Made by a program: the position numbers and the translations under genes. This document shows positions 22,086 to 32,215 of a DNA stretch of 64,000 nt, one piece after another; the first letter of the stretch is position 1; the number at the start of each line of letters is the position of its first letter. Below the pieces are notes generated by a model. The model did not search any database. It was not told the DNA's origin and saw only the letters and a program-made list of their open reading frames with translations. The DNA comes from Anthoceros angustus (lineage: Eukaryota; Streptophyta; Anthocerotopsida; Anthocerotales; Anthocerotaceae), in assembly GCA_010909165.1 (NCBI GenBank), contig VJWM01000025.1:2790001-2854000 (forward strand), in the 5' to 3' direction.

Positions 22086-23621
22086 CTAGTAGTACTCAGC
22101 CCCGTTCCACGACTTCCTGATGAATGGAACACCATCTTCTCGCCAGAATATGCGGTCTTCGCAAAGGGCCGCCACAGCTTCAACATACAGTTTGTGTTCC
22201 TGCAGGACACATCCAACACTGAGGTCAGTCCTGATAAATACGTATGCATGCCGAAAAGCTGAAGAGGAACATGGTACCTCTTTCAGCACTCTTGCAGCCA
22301 AGTCATGGGGTGTATCATCCGGTAACACTCGCACAGTTCTTTGTGCCAGTATTGGCCCGGTGTCGTACTCCTCGTCGATGAAGTGAATAGTTGCACCTGA
22401 AAACCTGCAAATGCAGAACAAAGAGAACTACTGAAAGACGTGCAGTTTGTGTGTAAGCCACAACAACTCGAGAATCCCAACCAAGAGTACACGGCTTGGA
22501 AACAGAGGATTGGCTCAGGCACTTTTTTTCATCCACAAGATGTCAGGCAAACTGTGAAATAGAAACAAGTCATCACAGCCAATCCCTTTCCTGCTGCACT
22601 GACTGCAATATCATAGCAAGCTCAAAGAAACAGGATGCAGTGGAGAACATACCGGGCACCAGACTTGATAACCGCCTCATGTACTTTCATTCCGTAAAAG
22701 CCCTTCCCACCAAAAGCAGGTAGGAGAGCAGGATGTATGTTGAGTATAGACCGTGGATACGCTTGCACAAGCTCAGGAGGTAACATCCTGAGGTACCCGG
22801 CAAGTAATACATAATCCACACCATACTCCCTGCAGAACGAACTCTAGGGTTACTGTTTGGGCCCTGATAGAGGATCAAAGCTGCAGGCCCCATACGTGCT
22901 CATTCGGTTCCTGCTCAAGGAACATGACTGAGTTTAGCGGCCGAGCATGTAGAAAAGGAGCAGCACGATACACTTCGAAGTAACCACAACCAACCACGAT
23001 GTGGAGCAAATTCTCTTTCTCACGATTCTGCTAAAGCAAGGCAGAATCACCTCAATCTGTCAACCAGCTCACTCGACGAAATGCCATCCAAAGCGTTCTT
23101 TCCTTTAGGGTACGCCAACACAGGAATGTCGTGCTCTCTTGCATACTCACACCCTTTGCACCCTGCACGACTCAAACAAATCAACGACCTGCACACTCCG
23201 ACGACACGGCCCCACCGTCGAAGAAGCGTCGCAACGGATACGTAGACTCACCTGGTTTGTCAGACACCACAACATCCACCTGCCCGTATATTTCGTTCCT
23301 CGAAGTAGCTTCGTGCAAAGCCCGAAAATTGGAGCCACCTCCGGACACGAACACTGCCAGCTTGGATCTGAAGAAGCCGCTAACACCCACCTCTTCCTTC
23401 TCTCCCACCCTCTGCGCACCAGTCTCCACCTTCTCACACAAAACCGGCCAAGAGGCCGCTTTCCTCCTCTCCAGCTCCACTGCTCGCAACGCACAACCCG
23501 AAAATACCCTCCCCCCAGCTGAACACAAGGAAATGCGCTGCCCAGTACCAAAGAGTCTCTCCTCGTTCCACACCCCAGCCCCGAGCCGCAGACTGCCGGC
23601 CCCGACCCTGACAGTCTCCAT
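22086..23621 (-). CDS. PUR3: Phosphoribosylglycinamide formyltransferase, plastid-type (299 aa, 5 exons)
   Basis: Transfers a formyl group from 10-formyl-THF to GAR in step three of purine synthesis; in plants this occurs in plastids. Exons on the minus strand: 23621-23252, 23162-23051, 22829-22653, 22404-22278 and 22199-22086. The total is 900 bases in frame. Residues 1-80 form a leader poor in acidic residues at its start, consistent with a transit peptide. The catalytic domain shows LAVFVSGGGSNFRAL (phosphate loop), GVDYVLLAGYLRMLP, ILNIHPALLPAFGGKGFYG (active-site N-x-H plus S/G loop) and FIDEEYDTGPILAQ (catalytic Asp). The length fits PurN plus leader. All splice sites are GT-AG. It ends about 190 bases from the end of VPS36, tail to tail. 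Confidence 0.92.
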
Positions 23622-23979
23622 GGCTGCTCGGCTCTACTCTGCTGAGCCTCGATGAGTATTTCTTTTATAGTGAATTTCGAAGACTCTTAACAGGCTCCGA
23701 TGAGTCCTTGCCCTCTTAGGAAGCTGTTTCATCTGCTTTTATCAGCTGTCCTTCGGGACATCTGAGAATTGGAAGAATCTTGTTAGCCCTAGCCACCACA
23801 GAGACTAGGTTTACATGCACGCAGGACCTAAGTCGTATATCCATGTACTTCTTCGTCTTCCACAGCAATGCCATGCGAATGAGCACGTTGTGCGGCGATG
23901 GTGGAGAAAGGCGAGCATTTCGTTTGTGGAAGTTTCAAACATGAAGAAGAAGCAGTAGCAAAATTCTGCAAGCTGAGAC

Positions 23980-24663
23980 TCAAGGCACGTAATCCTCATC
24001 TTCCTCATCGAACTCACTAAAATCGATGTCATCCAGTCGGCCAGATCCCTGCCGGTTGTTCACTTTGCCGAGGTATCCTGTGCCCTTGAAGTTCCTGAGC
24101 TCCAGCGGCCCCAGCTGCGCCTGAGACTCGCTGACGGTGATCTGGAACGAAATCTTGCTCTTCCCCGGCGGGATCTCGGAGATGGTGTCGATGCGCAGAC
24201 TCTCTGCAGCGTCCAGAGCGGGCTCGCCTTGCGCGTCGTACACTCGGCCGAAGATGTCCACATTGTACACAGGCTGCTTCACGGGGTTGAGAGCGTCCCC
24301 TGTGATCCGGAAACACGTAGCTCCGAACGAGGTGCCTCCTGTCACAGTGGTCTGGCCTTCGGGGCACGGCACCGGAGTTGCCTTGATGCCGGACAGAACA
24401 ATTTTGACATCCGCCAGCGCTGAGCCGCAGCCGCTCAGACCCGCGGCTGCTGCTGCCAGCAGAAGCAGTGTCCGCCTCTGGACATGAGCCGACGAGCGGG
24501 CCACCGACGAGGATGATGATGCGGCTTCCGCCTCGGAGATGGCTCGGATGGGTAACAGCGAAGGGGCTCTCCGTTGCAGCACGCACCCTGAGGTGAAAGA
24601 TGATGAAGGCATACGCATTCCCGCTCGGGCTGAGCAGCAGGCCGTGGCTGGGAAGGAAGCCAT
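23980..24663 (-). CDS. Predicted thylakoid-lumen/plastid protein, single exon (227 aa)
   Basis: The N-terminal ~65 residues are Ser/Ala/Arg-rich like a chloroplast transit peptide. A twin-arginine-type lumen signal follows: QRRTLLLLAAAAAGLSG, ending in SALADV with an Ala-x-Ala cleavage site. The mature part (~140 residues) has VLSGIKATPVPCPEGQ, ATCFRITGDALNPVKQPVY, VDIFGRVYDAQGEPA and IPPGKSKISFQITV, and looks like a beta-sandwich. The C-terminus is acidic (FSEFDEEDEDYVP). The mature domain resembles a conserved green-lineage plastid family that I cannot name securely. It faces away from the GAR-transformylase gene upstream and lies 170 bases from the next minus-strand gene. Confidence 0.8.
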   Translation of the reverse strand: MASFPATACCSARAGMRMPSSSFTSGCVLQRRAPSLLPIRAISEAEAASSSSSVARSSAHVQRRTLLLLAAAAAGLSGCGSALADVKIVLSGIKATPVPCPEGQTTVTGGTSFGATCFRITGDALNPVKQPVYNVDIFGRVYDAQGEPALDAAESLRIDTISEIPPGKSKISFQITVSESQAQLGPLELRNFKGTGYLGKVNNRQGSGRLDDIDFSEFDEEDEDYVP

Positions 24664-24831
24664 CGCTTTGGTCTGAGGCGCTCGATAAGACGGTAGAGAG
24701 CTGGTTGGCAGAAGGAGGAGTGTTCAGAGGTTTGCTTATTTGACATGAGAGCGATAAATGGCTTCATTTACCCTGCGGAATAGACTGCACTGCTCTCAGG
24801 CTCCACAACACATCTGGAAACTTGACCAGAT

Positions 24832-25560
24832 CTAGGGTACCTTCCGCAAGATTGCAGCAAGGATATAGCTGAAAGCTGAATCAACTGTGGCCAAGAATAT
24901 GATGAGAAGAATAACTACTCCCAAAGTCAGAAACGCCATCTTCACCTGCAACACGATGAAGGGTGCCCAAAATCAAAACTAGGAAAGCATCCATGGGGTT
25001 GCAAAGGGGACATTACGAACTAGCCGAGCTGCGTAAGAACGGACGAACCATGCTGTCAAAGGGAGTGAATTCGATGTACTTGAGCTGTCCAGGTTGCTCC
25101 CAGAGGAACTGTATAAGCTCTTTACAGGATCTGGAGAACAACAAAACACAACACACTTTTCAGATGTGACCCAGGTCTGAAGATACAGAGGATAGCAACA
25201 ACCAGCAAAGGTGAGGATGCTGTACCTGTACAAGAACTTCAGAGCCCAAATGCACACAGGTTGTGCCTCTGGCTCTTGTTCGCCACCATACTGGTAGGGA
25301 ACATGCTCTGGCCGCAGTCTTGTGTCATCGAATGCCCTGCACCCTAGCCGAGACCAACCGCCTTGCATCCTCCTCCATCCCAGAGCTCCGAGTCTGCGTC
25401 CTGGCTTGAGGCCCCATGATGCTCTTGCTGTTGGACGAACTGTTCTAAGGTGGCCATTTCCTGCTGAGCGAAAGCTTGGGCTGAGGGAAACAGGCTGTAC
25501 TGCAGGAACAGCGAGGGTAAATCCCGCGTGCCGACCATAAGAGCTTCTCAAACCGTCCAT
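24832..25560 (-). CDS. SecE-like small membrane protein with organelle leader (176 aa, 3 exons)
   Basis: Exons on the minus strand are 25560-25226, 25130-25049 and 24945-24832, which join in frame. The first ~75 residues are Ser/Arg/Gly-rich and look like a transit peptide. Next come WALKFLYRSCKELIQFLWEQ and a Y-I-E-F-T-P-F-D-S-M segment. The single C-terminal membrane helix is FLTLGVVILLIIFLATVDSA, followed by a short tail, AAILRKVP. An amphipathic W/P-F segment before one helix is the layout of SecE-type translocase subunits, and plants have such a SECE2-like family. The assignment to that family is an inference. Divergent from the next gene, with 91 bases between the two ATGs. Confidence 0.75.
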
Positions 25561-25651
25561 CAGGCCGGTGTGGGGCTAATGCGGAAACCCTAAACCTCTA
25601 CGCTCGCAAATCGGCTGAAGCGGGTTGGGGTTCTCTACGCCTGCCGGCACC

Positions 25652-26874
25652 ATGTCACAGGAGCTGAAGGTGGTGATAATCTTGGACCGGGCTGGAATTG
25701 AATGGGCTGAGGATGGAACACCACGTCCAGAAATTCGTGCTCACGAGTAAGTACGTGAAACCAGAATTCCTTGACCTTGACGCTCTTTCTTTCTTTGCTG
25801 TCCTGATGTGCTTAGCTGGTGCTTTGCAGACTGAGGTTGCCGTATGAGAAACATGGATTGTCTGCTGCCGATGACCCATTTCGGGCTGTCGTCGTGACCA
25901 GGCAAGACGGGTCTCAGAAGGTAATCCTCTTTCGTTCCAAGTCTTTAAAATCATTTCTCCCTCATCTGCATCTCTGAAAGCAAGTTTTTCGTGTGGAGCT
26001 GTGGAGAGAAATTCTCCCTCATCTCCATCTCTGAAAGCAAGTTTTTTGTGTGGAGCTGTGGAGAGAAGATTCTCCCTCATCTGCATCTCTGAGAGCAAGT
26101 TTTTTTGTGTGGAGCTGTGGAGAGAAGATTCTCCCTCATCTGCATCTCTCAAAGCCAGTTTTTGTTGGAGCTGTGGAGAGAAGATTCTCCCTCATATCCA
26201 TCTCTGAAAGCAAGTTTTTGGGTGGAGAGAAGATGACACTTCTTGCTGTTGGACTTGCAGGCACTTGTGATATACGCTGTGCACGAAATTCCCGGGTCTG
26301 CCTGCATCAACTGGCTTGACATACTCTTTGACTATCTCTTGAAGACTCTCATTTGCGTGCAGTCCCGAGAGTTTGCTGTCATAGTTGTCGGTTATGTTCC
26401 CATACCTGTCTACCACCGCCGTGGAGCTGTGAGCATCGTTCAAGAGGGAGTCAGTCTGGATGGTGTTCAGATCCTTTTGGCAGAATTGAATAGCTCAGCT
26501 GAGAAGTCAAAAGGGCTTTTCGGGGAACTACCACGGGCGCCACTGGACTTGCAACTGGATGACGAATTTTTGGCATCCCTTGTGCACGTGGCTAGAGTCG
26601 TGAAGGTGCCTACGGTTCTGCTGCTTGCCCCTGAAAGCGAGGCGCACTCGTGGGATAAGGTAATTCCCAAATGTGGTGCATGTGCGTTACGAACTTTTCT
26701 GTTTCTTGTTCCAGGTCCCCGTTGTCTGATGCACATGGTACCTCTCAGGATGCTGGAGACACATCTGGTCTGGCCATCATCCTCCGAAAGCAACTTGGAA
26801 TTCCTGCACGACGAGTTCCCCTGAAGTTTCGGCGTGAAAGTTCAGTCCGGGAGTGGAAGGCTCTGTACATCTGA
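25652..26874 (+). CDS. Conserved-looking protein of unknown function (244 aa, 4 exons)
   Basis: Exons 25652-25746, 25830-25920, 26261-26649 and 26715-26874 join to 735 bases in frame. The third exon's donor is taken at ACTC-GTGGGA because this keeps the downstream frame; the alternative GATAAG-GTAATT would end the protein early. The protein starts MSQELKVVIILDRAGIEWAE. It has an alternating hydrophobic core (ALVIYAVHEIPG, FAVIVVGYVPIPVYHRRGAV, VKVPTVLLLAPESEA) and ends SSVREWKALYI. There is no signal peptide and no clear membrane helix. I do not recognise the family. It shares a 91-base divergent promoter region with the SecE-like gene, so the two may be co-expressed. The second intron holds a minisatellite. 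Confidence 0.7.
25955..26235 (+). repeat. ~60-bp minisatellite within an intron
   Basis: Five head-to-tail copies of a unit containing ttctccctcatctgcatctc and gtggagctgtggagagaaga. The copies differ by single bases and small indels. The array fills most of the intron between 25921 and 26260. Each unit contains ggagagaag/ttctccctc, a weak internal inverted repeat. Confidence 0.88.
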
Positions 26875-27087
26875 TATCATGAACGATTTGGGGGACGATG
26901 AACGATTTTGGGGATAAAGTTACTCGATGGGCTGTAGAGTGCCACTAGTAAAGTCCAGCACGAGCTATAGCCAAGCTCAAGTCACAGCAGAAAAAACTCT
27001 AGAGCTGAGACCTCAAACAACGCAAAAACAGGCCTGTGCTGCTTGGGTACCAGCTGGGTCTAGACATCAACGGCTCTTGCAGGGCTT

Positions 27088-30000
27088 TTACAACAAACTT
27101 GCACAAACTGCTAGCATGAGAGCCGCAAGCAGAACCGGCAGTTCCAAGCTAGTAGCTCCACTGGGGGGAGCTGCCGGAGGATGAAGCACAGGGGCTGCAG
27201 GAGATGGTGGTGGTGGTAGCAGGGTGGCATTAGAAGGCAAGGGGGCTAATGGGATAGGAGGTTCAGACACATCTAAGAGAGGCAAGGGTGGGGAGGCAGG
27301 TACTGGTGCGTTCGTGAAACTTAGCAAGAAGCGGAAGAGCTGTCCAGGAATGACAGGCTGGATTGTGTAGTTTTGTACAGATGATTGCAAGCTTCCCTGC
27401 ACAGGGGCATAGCAACTTTGACCTGCAAGTCCGAGTGTTGGTGCGAGTGAGTTTGCTGTGAGTGCCATACTGAAAAATCGTTTAGAAGAACTGAAATAAG
27501 CCAAGGTTAGTGGTGACTTACGCAAGAAGGCAGCCACTGTTGCTGGATAATCCGAGATGAAGCCGCTCACATTGTAGTTCTGTGTCAAGGTGTTGAGCTC
27601 TCGTGCGGGATCTGACTCATAGTCGAAAGCGAACACAACAGGTTCATTCCTCTGAACGGCCAAGTAAACTGTGAGATTTTGTTGCAGAGCATCATGGACA
27701 ATACTAGTCTGATCTACCAGAAAGTTCTGGTAAAGTGGGTCCAAAGGCTCCACCAACTGGCTCTTGGGCACAGTTACTGCACTTGCAAAGCTCTTGATCT
27801 GCTGCAAAGCTGACACTGTTACAGTCTCCGCAAGCACTGGGTCGGTTGAGGCCACTTCGATCCTGTAAACTCGATCGTAGGAGGGAAGAACCTGCTGTAG
27901 CCTCTTCAGGGCAGAGCTGTCCTCAGACTGCAAAAGAACTGGCTGGCTGGAGTTGCTACCATCAAACCCTGCCTGCTTCAGGGCAGCCACAACTGTGTCG
28001 ACGGCATTCAGACCAGCCTCAGTTGCAAGGAAGTAGGCATTCTGGAGGAAAACAGAACCCCTGCGGTTAGCTCCTGGTTATGGAATAAGCCAATAGTCTT
28101 TGCAGAATTTACATGAAGTGCTACCTGGATATCAATAAAGATTCCTGTGCTTGAGTGATTCTTAGCGAGCTCCAGGAACGTCGATAGCTGTAGGACCCCT
28201 TCAAGTCCATCATAAGCCGGATTCCTCAACAGAAAATGCACCGGGTTACTTTGTTTCACTGCAGAATTTGTAAAGTCCATGATCAGGGTGGATGAATCAC
28301 GAGAGCACGAGACCATCACAATGACACGCACCGAGCTGAGAAAAGCTGTAACAGAAGCCCATCACCAACATCAATGCAAGATCAGCATCGGATCTCACCC
28401 TTCAGCTGACTGATTTCGCTCCATGTGAGATTGAACGTGAACACACATTGGTCACAGTGCAAGGCATCTATACTACTGGACCTGGAAAACAGGTCAATGT
28501 ACTTGCTCACATCGGTGTTGGCAACAAGGTCGGGTGATTCGTGACATATAGCCACACCATCCTTAGTAAGCTGCACTGGACAGTCGATGTAATCCGCTCC
28601 ATCTCTTACAGCAGCCTCATAAGACAACACAGTGCATCCAGGATAATCCCCACTGGCTCCGTTATGAGATATAATGGTTCGCTTAACAGCCGAGGGGCTC
28701 AGTGGAGTTTGCCCTGCAGCATCCATGGTAACTCAGAGTGAGAAGGAAGCCTAGACCCACCGACCACAAGAAGGTGAGAAACACGAACTCTCTGCTTACC
28801 TATTTGCAAAGCGCCGGATGAACCACTGGATGCATAGCAAGCTGCCATTACGGACAAGCAGCGAGGCTCACTGTCAGGAGGGGGTCTGTAAGAAGCCGCA
28901 GTCCAATACAGGAAGACAGAATCTTGAGAAGGGTACTTAACAGCAAAGAAGAGATGAATTTCTCACATATTGCCTCAGACGCAGTCGTAGGAAAATCTGT
29001 AAGGAGACCGTCGGGAGCAAAGTCGCCATTGGCTACAAAGTTCACGTACTCCCTGAGAGGGTCGTAACTGTAGTTGTAGCTGGAGCGGGGCTCATCATTT
29101 GCAAAGACACCGGCGTAAACGGTCAGATTCGCCTTGTGGAAGTCCGCTACAATGGTAGTGGGTGCCTTCAAGTACAGAGTCTGGTCATCCACCGGCCATA
29201 TTGCATCCTTGGGGACAAGCACTCCTGAAGAGAAGCTGGCAATCTCTTCTACAGTGAAGCTGGAATACTTCCTGTTGGTTGATGGCTCCACTGCATCCAG
29301 GGACGGGATCTTGAAAACAAGCTTCGTTCCACCTCGACGGGCAATGCTCCCCAGGCTCTTGAGCAACGCCACCTCCGTTGCTGAAAAGTAGGCTGGCAGG
29401 AGAGTATTGAGTGCGGTTTCCGCGTACGTGGTCATATTATACCCGTTCTGCTCGTAGAACAAAGCATACTGTGGCAAGCACAGAGGTCAGTTCCCAGGCA
29501 GTGTGGAGAGAAACCCACAACCCGAATCCCAGCTCACTGCTGATCCTTACCTCCACGTTGAGCCATAAGTATGCTGGATTCTGAGTTGTTGCTGAGTAGC
29601 CAGACAGTATCTGGAAGACATCTGACGGAGTCAGGATGGAAAAGAGACTATCGAACGCATAGGGTCGCGCCTGGTTGCCCTGTCTAGCTGCGTCCCAGGG
29701 ACATCCAGACACACGACATCAGGAAACCACTGCAGTGGGAGGAAGAAGGGGACTATGTGGCGAGATGTGATGGGCACTCACCGCCAGCTGTGGCATTGAG
29801 GTCCGCGTAGGTGAGATCGATGGAGAAGGTTCCAGTCACATTTACCCCGTTCACCTCCCGCGTTGTGGTGTTGAAGGGAGGCAAGGTGGTGCTATTCCGG
29901 AGATCAAGGCCAGTCCGGCAGATTCCCAACGAGTCTTTGGTGAGCTGCACATCGCAGAACAGAGCGATGCCCGGCACGGAATCCGAAAGCGCGAAAGAGT

Positions 30001-30284
30001 AGGCCCACAGCGTCTGATCAGGCAGCAGGCCGGACGACCCACCATGGGCGATGATGAGGGGAGCAGCACCTGCGAAACCCACAAAGACCCACAATCAAGG
30101 ATTGCAGGACCAAGAGCCTGCCGGGCTCTACCCTACCGCCCACCAGCAGCAGCGTACCTGACAGCGTCCGCCAATGCGAATCAGACGAGTTCTGCGCCAG
30201 ACCCAACACCGGCAGGAGCAGGAGCAGCAGGCACAGGGGGAGCAAGAAGCGTTGGTCCCGATCCATGGCTGCTGCCCTCCGCAT
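27088..30284 (-). CDS. GDPDL: SHV3/GDPDL-type glycerophosphodiester phosphodiesterase-like protein (799 aa, 9 exons)
   Basis: Exons: 30284-30158, 30069-29782, 29687-29551, 29468-28967, 28841-28800, 28713-28399, 28258-28125, 28041-27522 and 27422-27088; the sum is 2400 bases in frame. A signal peptide comes first (DRDQRFLLPLCLLLLLLPVL). Two tandem GDPD domains follow, the first beginning PLIIAHGGSSGLLP and the second TIISHNGASGDYPG. The HG/HN replaces the HR of bacterial GDPDs, as in the plant SHV3 family, whose members shape cellulose and pectin in the wall and anisotropic growth. The C-terminus is Pro-rich (LPPPPSPAAPVLHPP) and ends in a hydrophobic tail, LELPVLLAALMLAVC, typical of a GPI anchor. 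An upstream in-frame ATG at 30284 is used; 30266 is also possible. Its last ~240 bases have a stray copy at 18590-18830. Confidence 0.9.
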
Positions 30285-31240
30285 TGCGGCTCCAGCCGTA
30301 GCTCCAGCAGCTGTGTAACGATGCTGCGGAGGCGTGGTCAAGCGGAGGTGTTGATCTGGACGTGGGTCCGACTCCGACTCCGACTCCGACTCCGAGCTCC
30401 AGCTATCTGCTGGTGCAGCGCGGACTGGGACATCTGCTGCCGGCACCGTCTTCGATGCCGCGAGCAGTGCGAGTGGAGGCCAGCTGGGAGCGCGGGCGGA
30501 GGCGGCCGTGATGACGGCTCTCTCAGGTGCCGGGGGCAGCCGGGGGATACGGACAAGGAGCGGGCGATGGATGTCGTGAAGGTAAAGCGCGCAAAGGGCA
30601 ACGCCCTTCTTGATTTGCGGAGCAACTGACAGGGTGCCTACGAGATCGGTCCCCGGGAATGTAGACGTGGCCAACCGCGTTGAATCCTGGAGCCTGCTGC
30701 TGCAGGCCAAACAAGGACTGCTGCACCAAGTGCCGCCTGGCCTGCCACGGCCCACACTCTCTACGTATGTACATACTACGACAAATACTCTACTCCTCTT
30801 CACCGTCTGCAGTACTGCGCATGTGGAGCCCGGGAATCCGAGCCCCGTGCTTTTGTGCGGGAGGGAAAACAAAATCATTCAAATCTCCTGTCGCCCGGCT
30901 TCCTTTCCGCAGCTGCCGGCTGGCGCCACCCACAAGTGAGCATCAACAATGCACGCCTCTGGAACCTGGAACAGGGTGCCATTTTGGCCCCGTCCCGCCT
31001 CCCAGCCTCCCAGCCTCCCAGCCTCCCAGCCTCCCGGCCTCGCTCCCGGTTCCTGGAGACCGGTGGTTCACAGGATTGCCGGCCCGATTCCGGTCCTCCC
31101 GTTTTCACGTTTTCGCAGGGGCCGCCAGTCCCATACACGTTCGCTCCCAAATATGAATCCCAGCCGGGAACAGGGAATAGATAATTATATCTATATAATT
31201 ATCTACAAAAGTCCTATTTCTTACACAAAAGATCTATAAA
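30285..31240. other. GC-rich upstream region of the GDPDL gene
   Basis: Several overlapping open frames occur on both strands but show no domain, no conserved motif and strong compositional bias. This looks like promoter and 5' leader of the minus-strand GDPDL gene. A cgactccgactccgactccg microsatellite lies near 30370. Confidence 0.4.
30996..31042 (+). repeat. CCTCCCAG microsatellite
   Basis: About five consecutive copies of cctcccag, the last reading cctcccgg. Confidence 0.9.
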
Positions 31241-31324
31241 TAATTCTTGTAAAGTTGAAGTGGGATCTGACTATGGGTTCAAATCCCACTTTTGACATCT
31301 ATAGTAGAGAAGGAAGAGTGCTGG

Positions 31325-32215
31325 ACGTCCATGTTCTATATTATATTCATTTACAATGGAATATTTTATGTTATATTCATTTACAATGAACTATTTTATG
31401 TTATATTCATTTTATAATGTACCATTATAAAACCCCATCGTATTATACTAATTTTAGAATGACCCGTTGTAAAACCCCATCGTATTATACTAATTATTAT
31501 ACTAATTTTAGAATGAGCCGTTGTAAAACCCCATCGTAGATTTCAAATGAGCTATTGTAAAACCCCGTGTAGATGTACAATATGCCGTTGTAAAACCCCG
31601 TCGTACATTTCGAATGAGCCGTTGGAAAACGCTGGGTAGATGTACAATGAGCCGTTGTAAAACCCAATCGTTTTATACCCGTCATAGATTTACAACGAGC
31701 CGTTATGAAACCCCTTCGTAGATCTAGAATTAGCCGTTGTGATTTACAATGAGCCGTTATAAGACTCCTTCGTAGATTTGGAATGAGCCGTTGTAAAATC
31801 CGTCATTTTACTCTTATATTAGATTTAGCCGTTTTGTTCAAAACCCCGTCGTTTTATACTAATTTTAGAATGAGTCGTTGTAGAATCCCGTTATAGATTT
31901 ACAATGAGCCGTTGTAAAATAGTGTCATAGATTTACAAAGAACCATTGTAAAACCCTATCGTAGACTTGTAACTTGACTCTAAGTGTTAGGGCAAGAGGG
32001 TTTATTTGAATTTATGTTGATTTTATAACCATTGTAAAACCTCGACGTTTTATATTAATTTTAGAATGAGCCAACGTAAAACCCATCATAGATTTACAAT
32101 GAGTCGATATAAAACCTTGTCATAGACGGGTAAGTTCACAATGTGATAAGGTAAGGAGGTTTATTTGAATTGATGCCGATTTCATAAAAACTATTGTAAA
32201 ACCCTATGGTATGAT
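31325..32215 (+). repeat. Degenerate tandem satellite, unit ~35-40 bp
   Basis: More than fifteen diverged copies of a unit built around gagccgttgtaaaaccccgt and cgtagatttacaat. Spacing varies from about 32 to 45 bases and some units are truncated. A short open frame at 31497-31685 on the minus strand is a by-product. No gene is visible. Confidence 0.85.

Noticed and set aside
24029-24586. 185-aa minus-strand ORF in another frame
   Set aside because: Frame shadow of the predicted thylakoid protein, which has a coherent targeting signal and composition.
31232-31305. tRNA-like T-loop (gggttcaaatccca)
   Set aside because: No matching acceptor, D-arm or anticodon arm could be drawn within the expected 70-90 bases.
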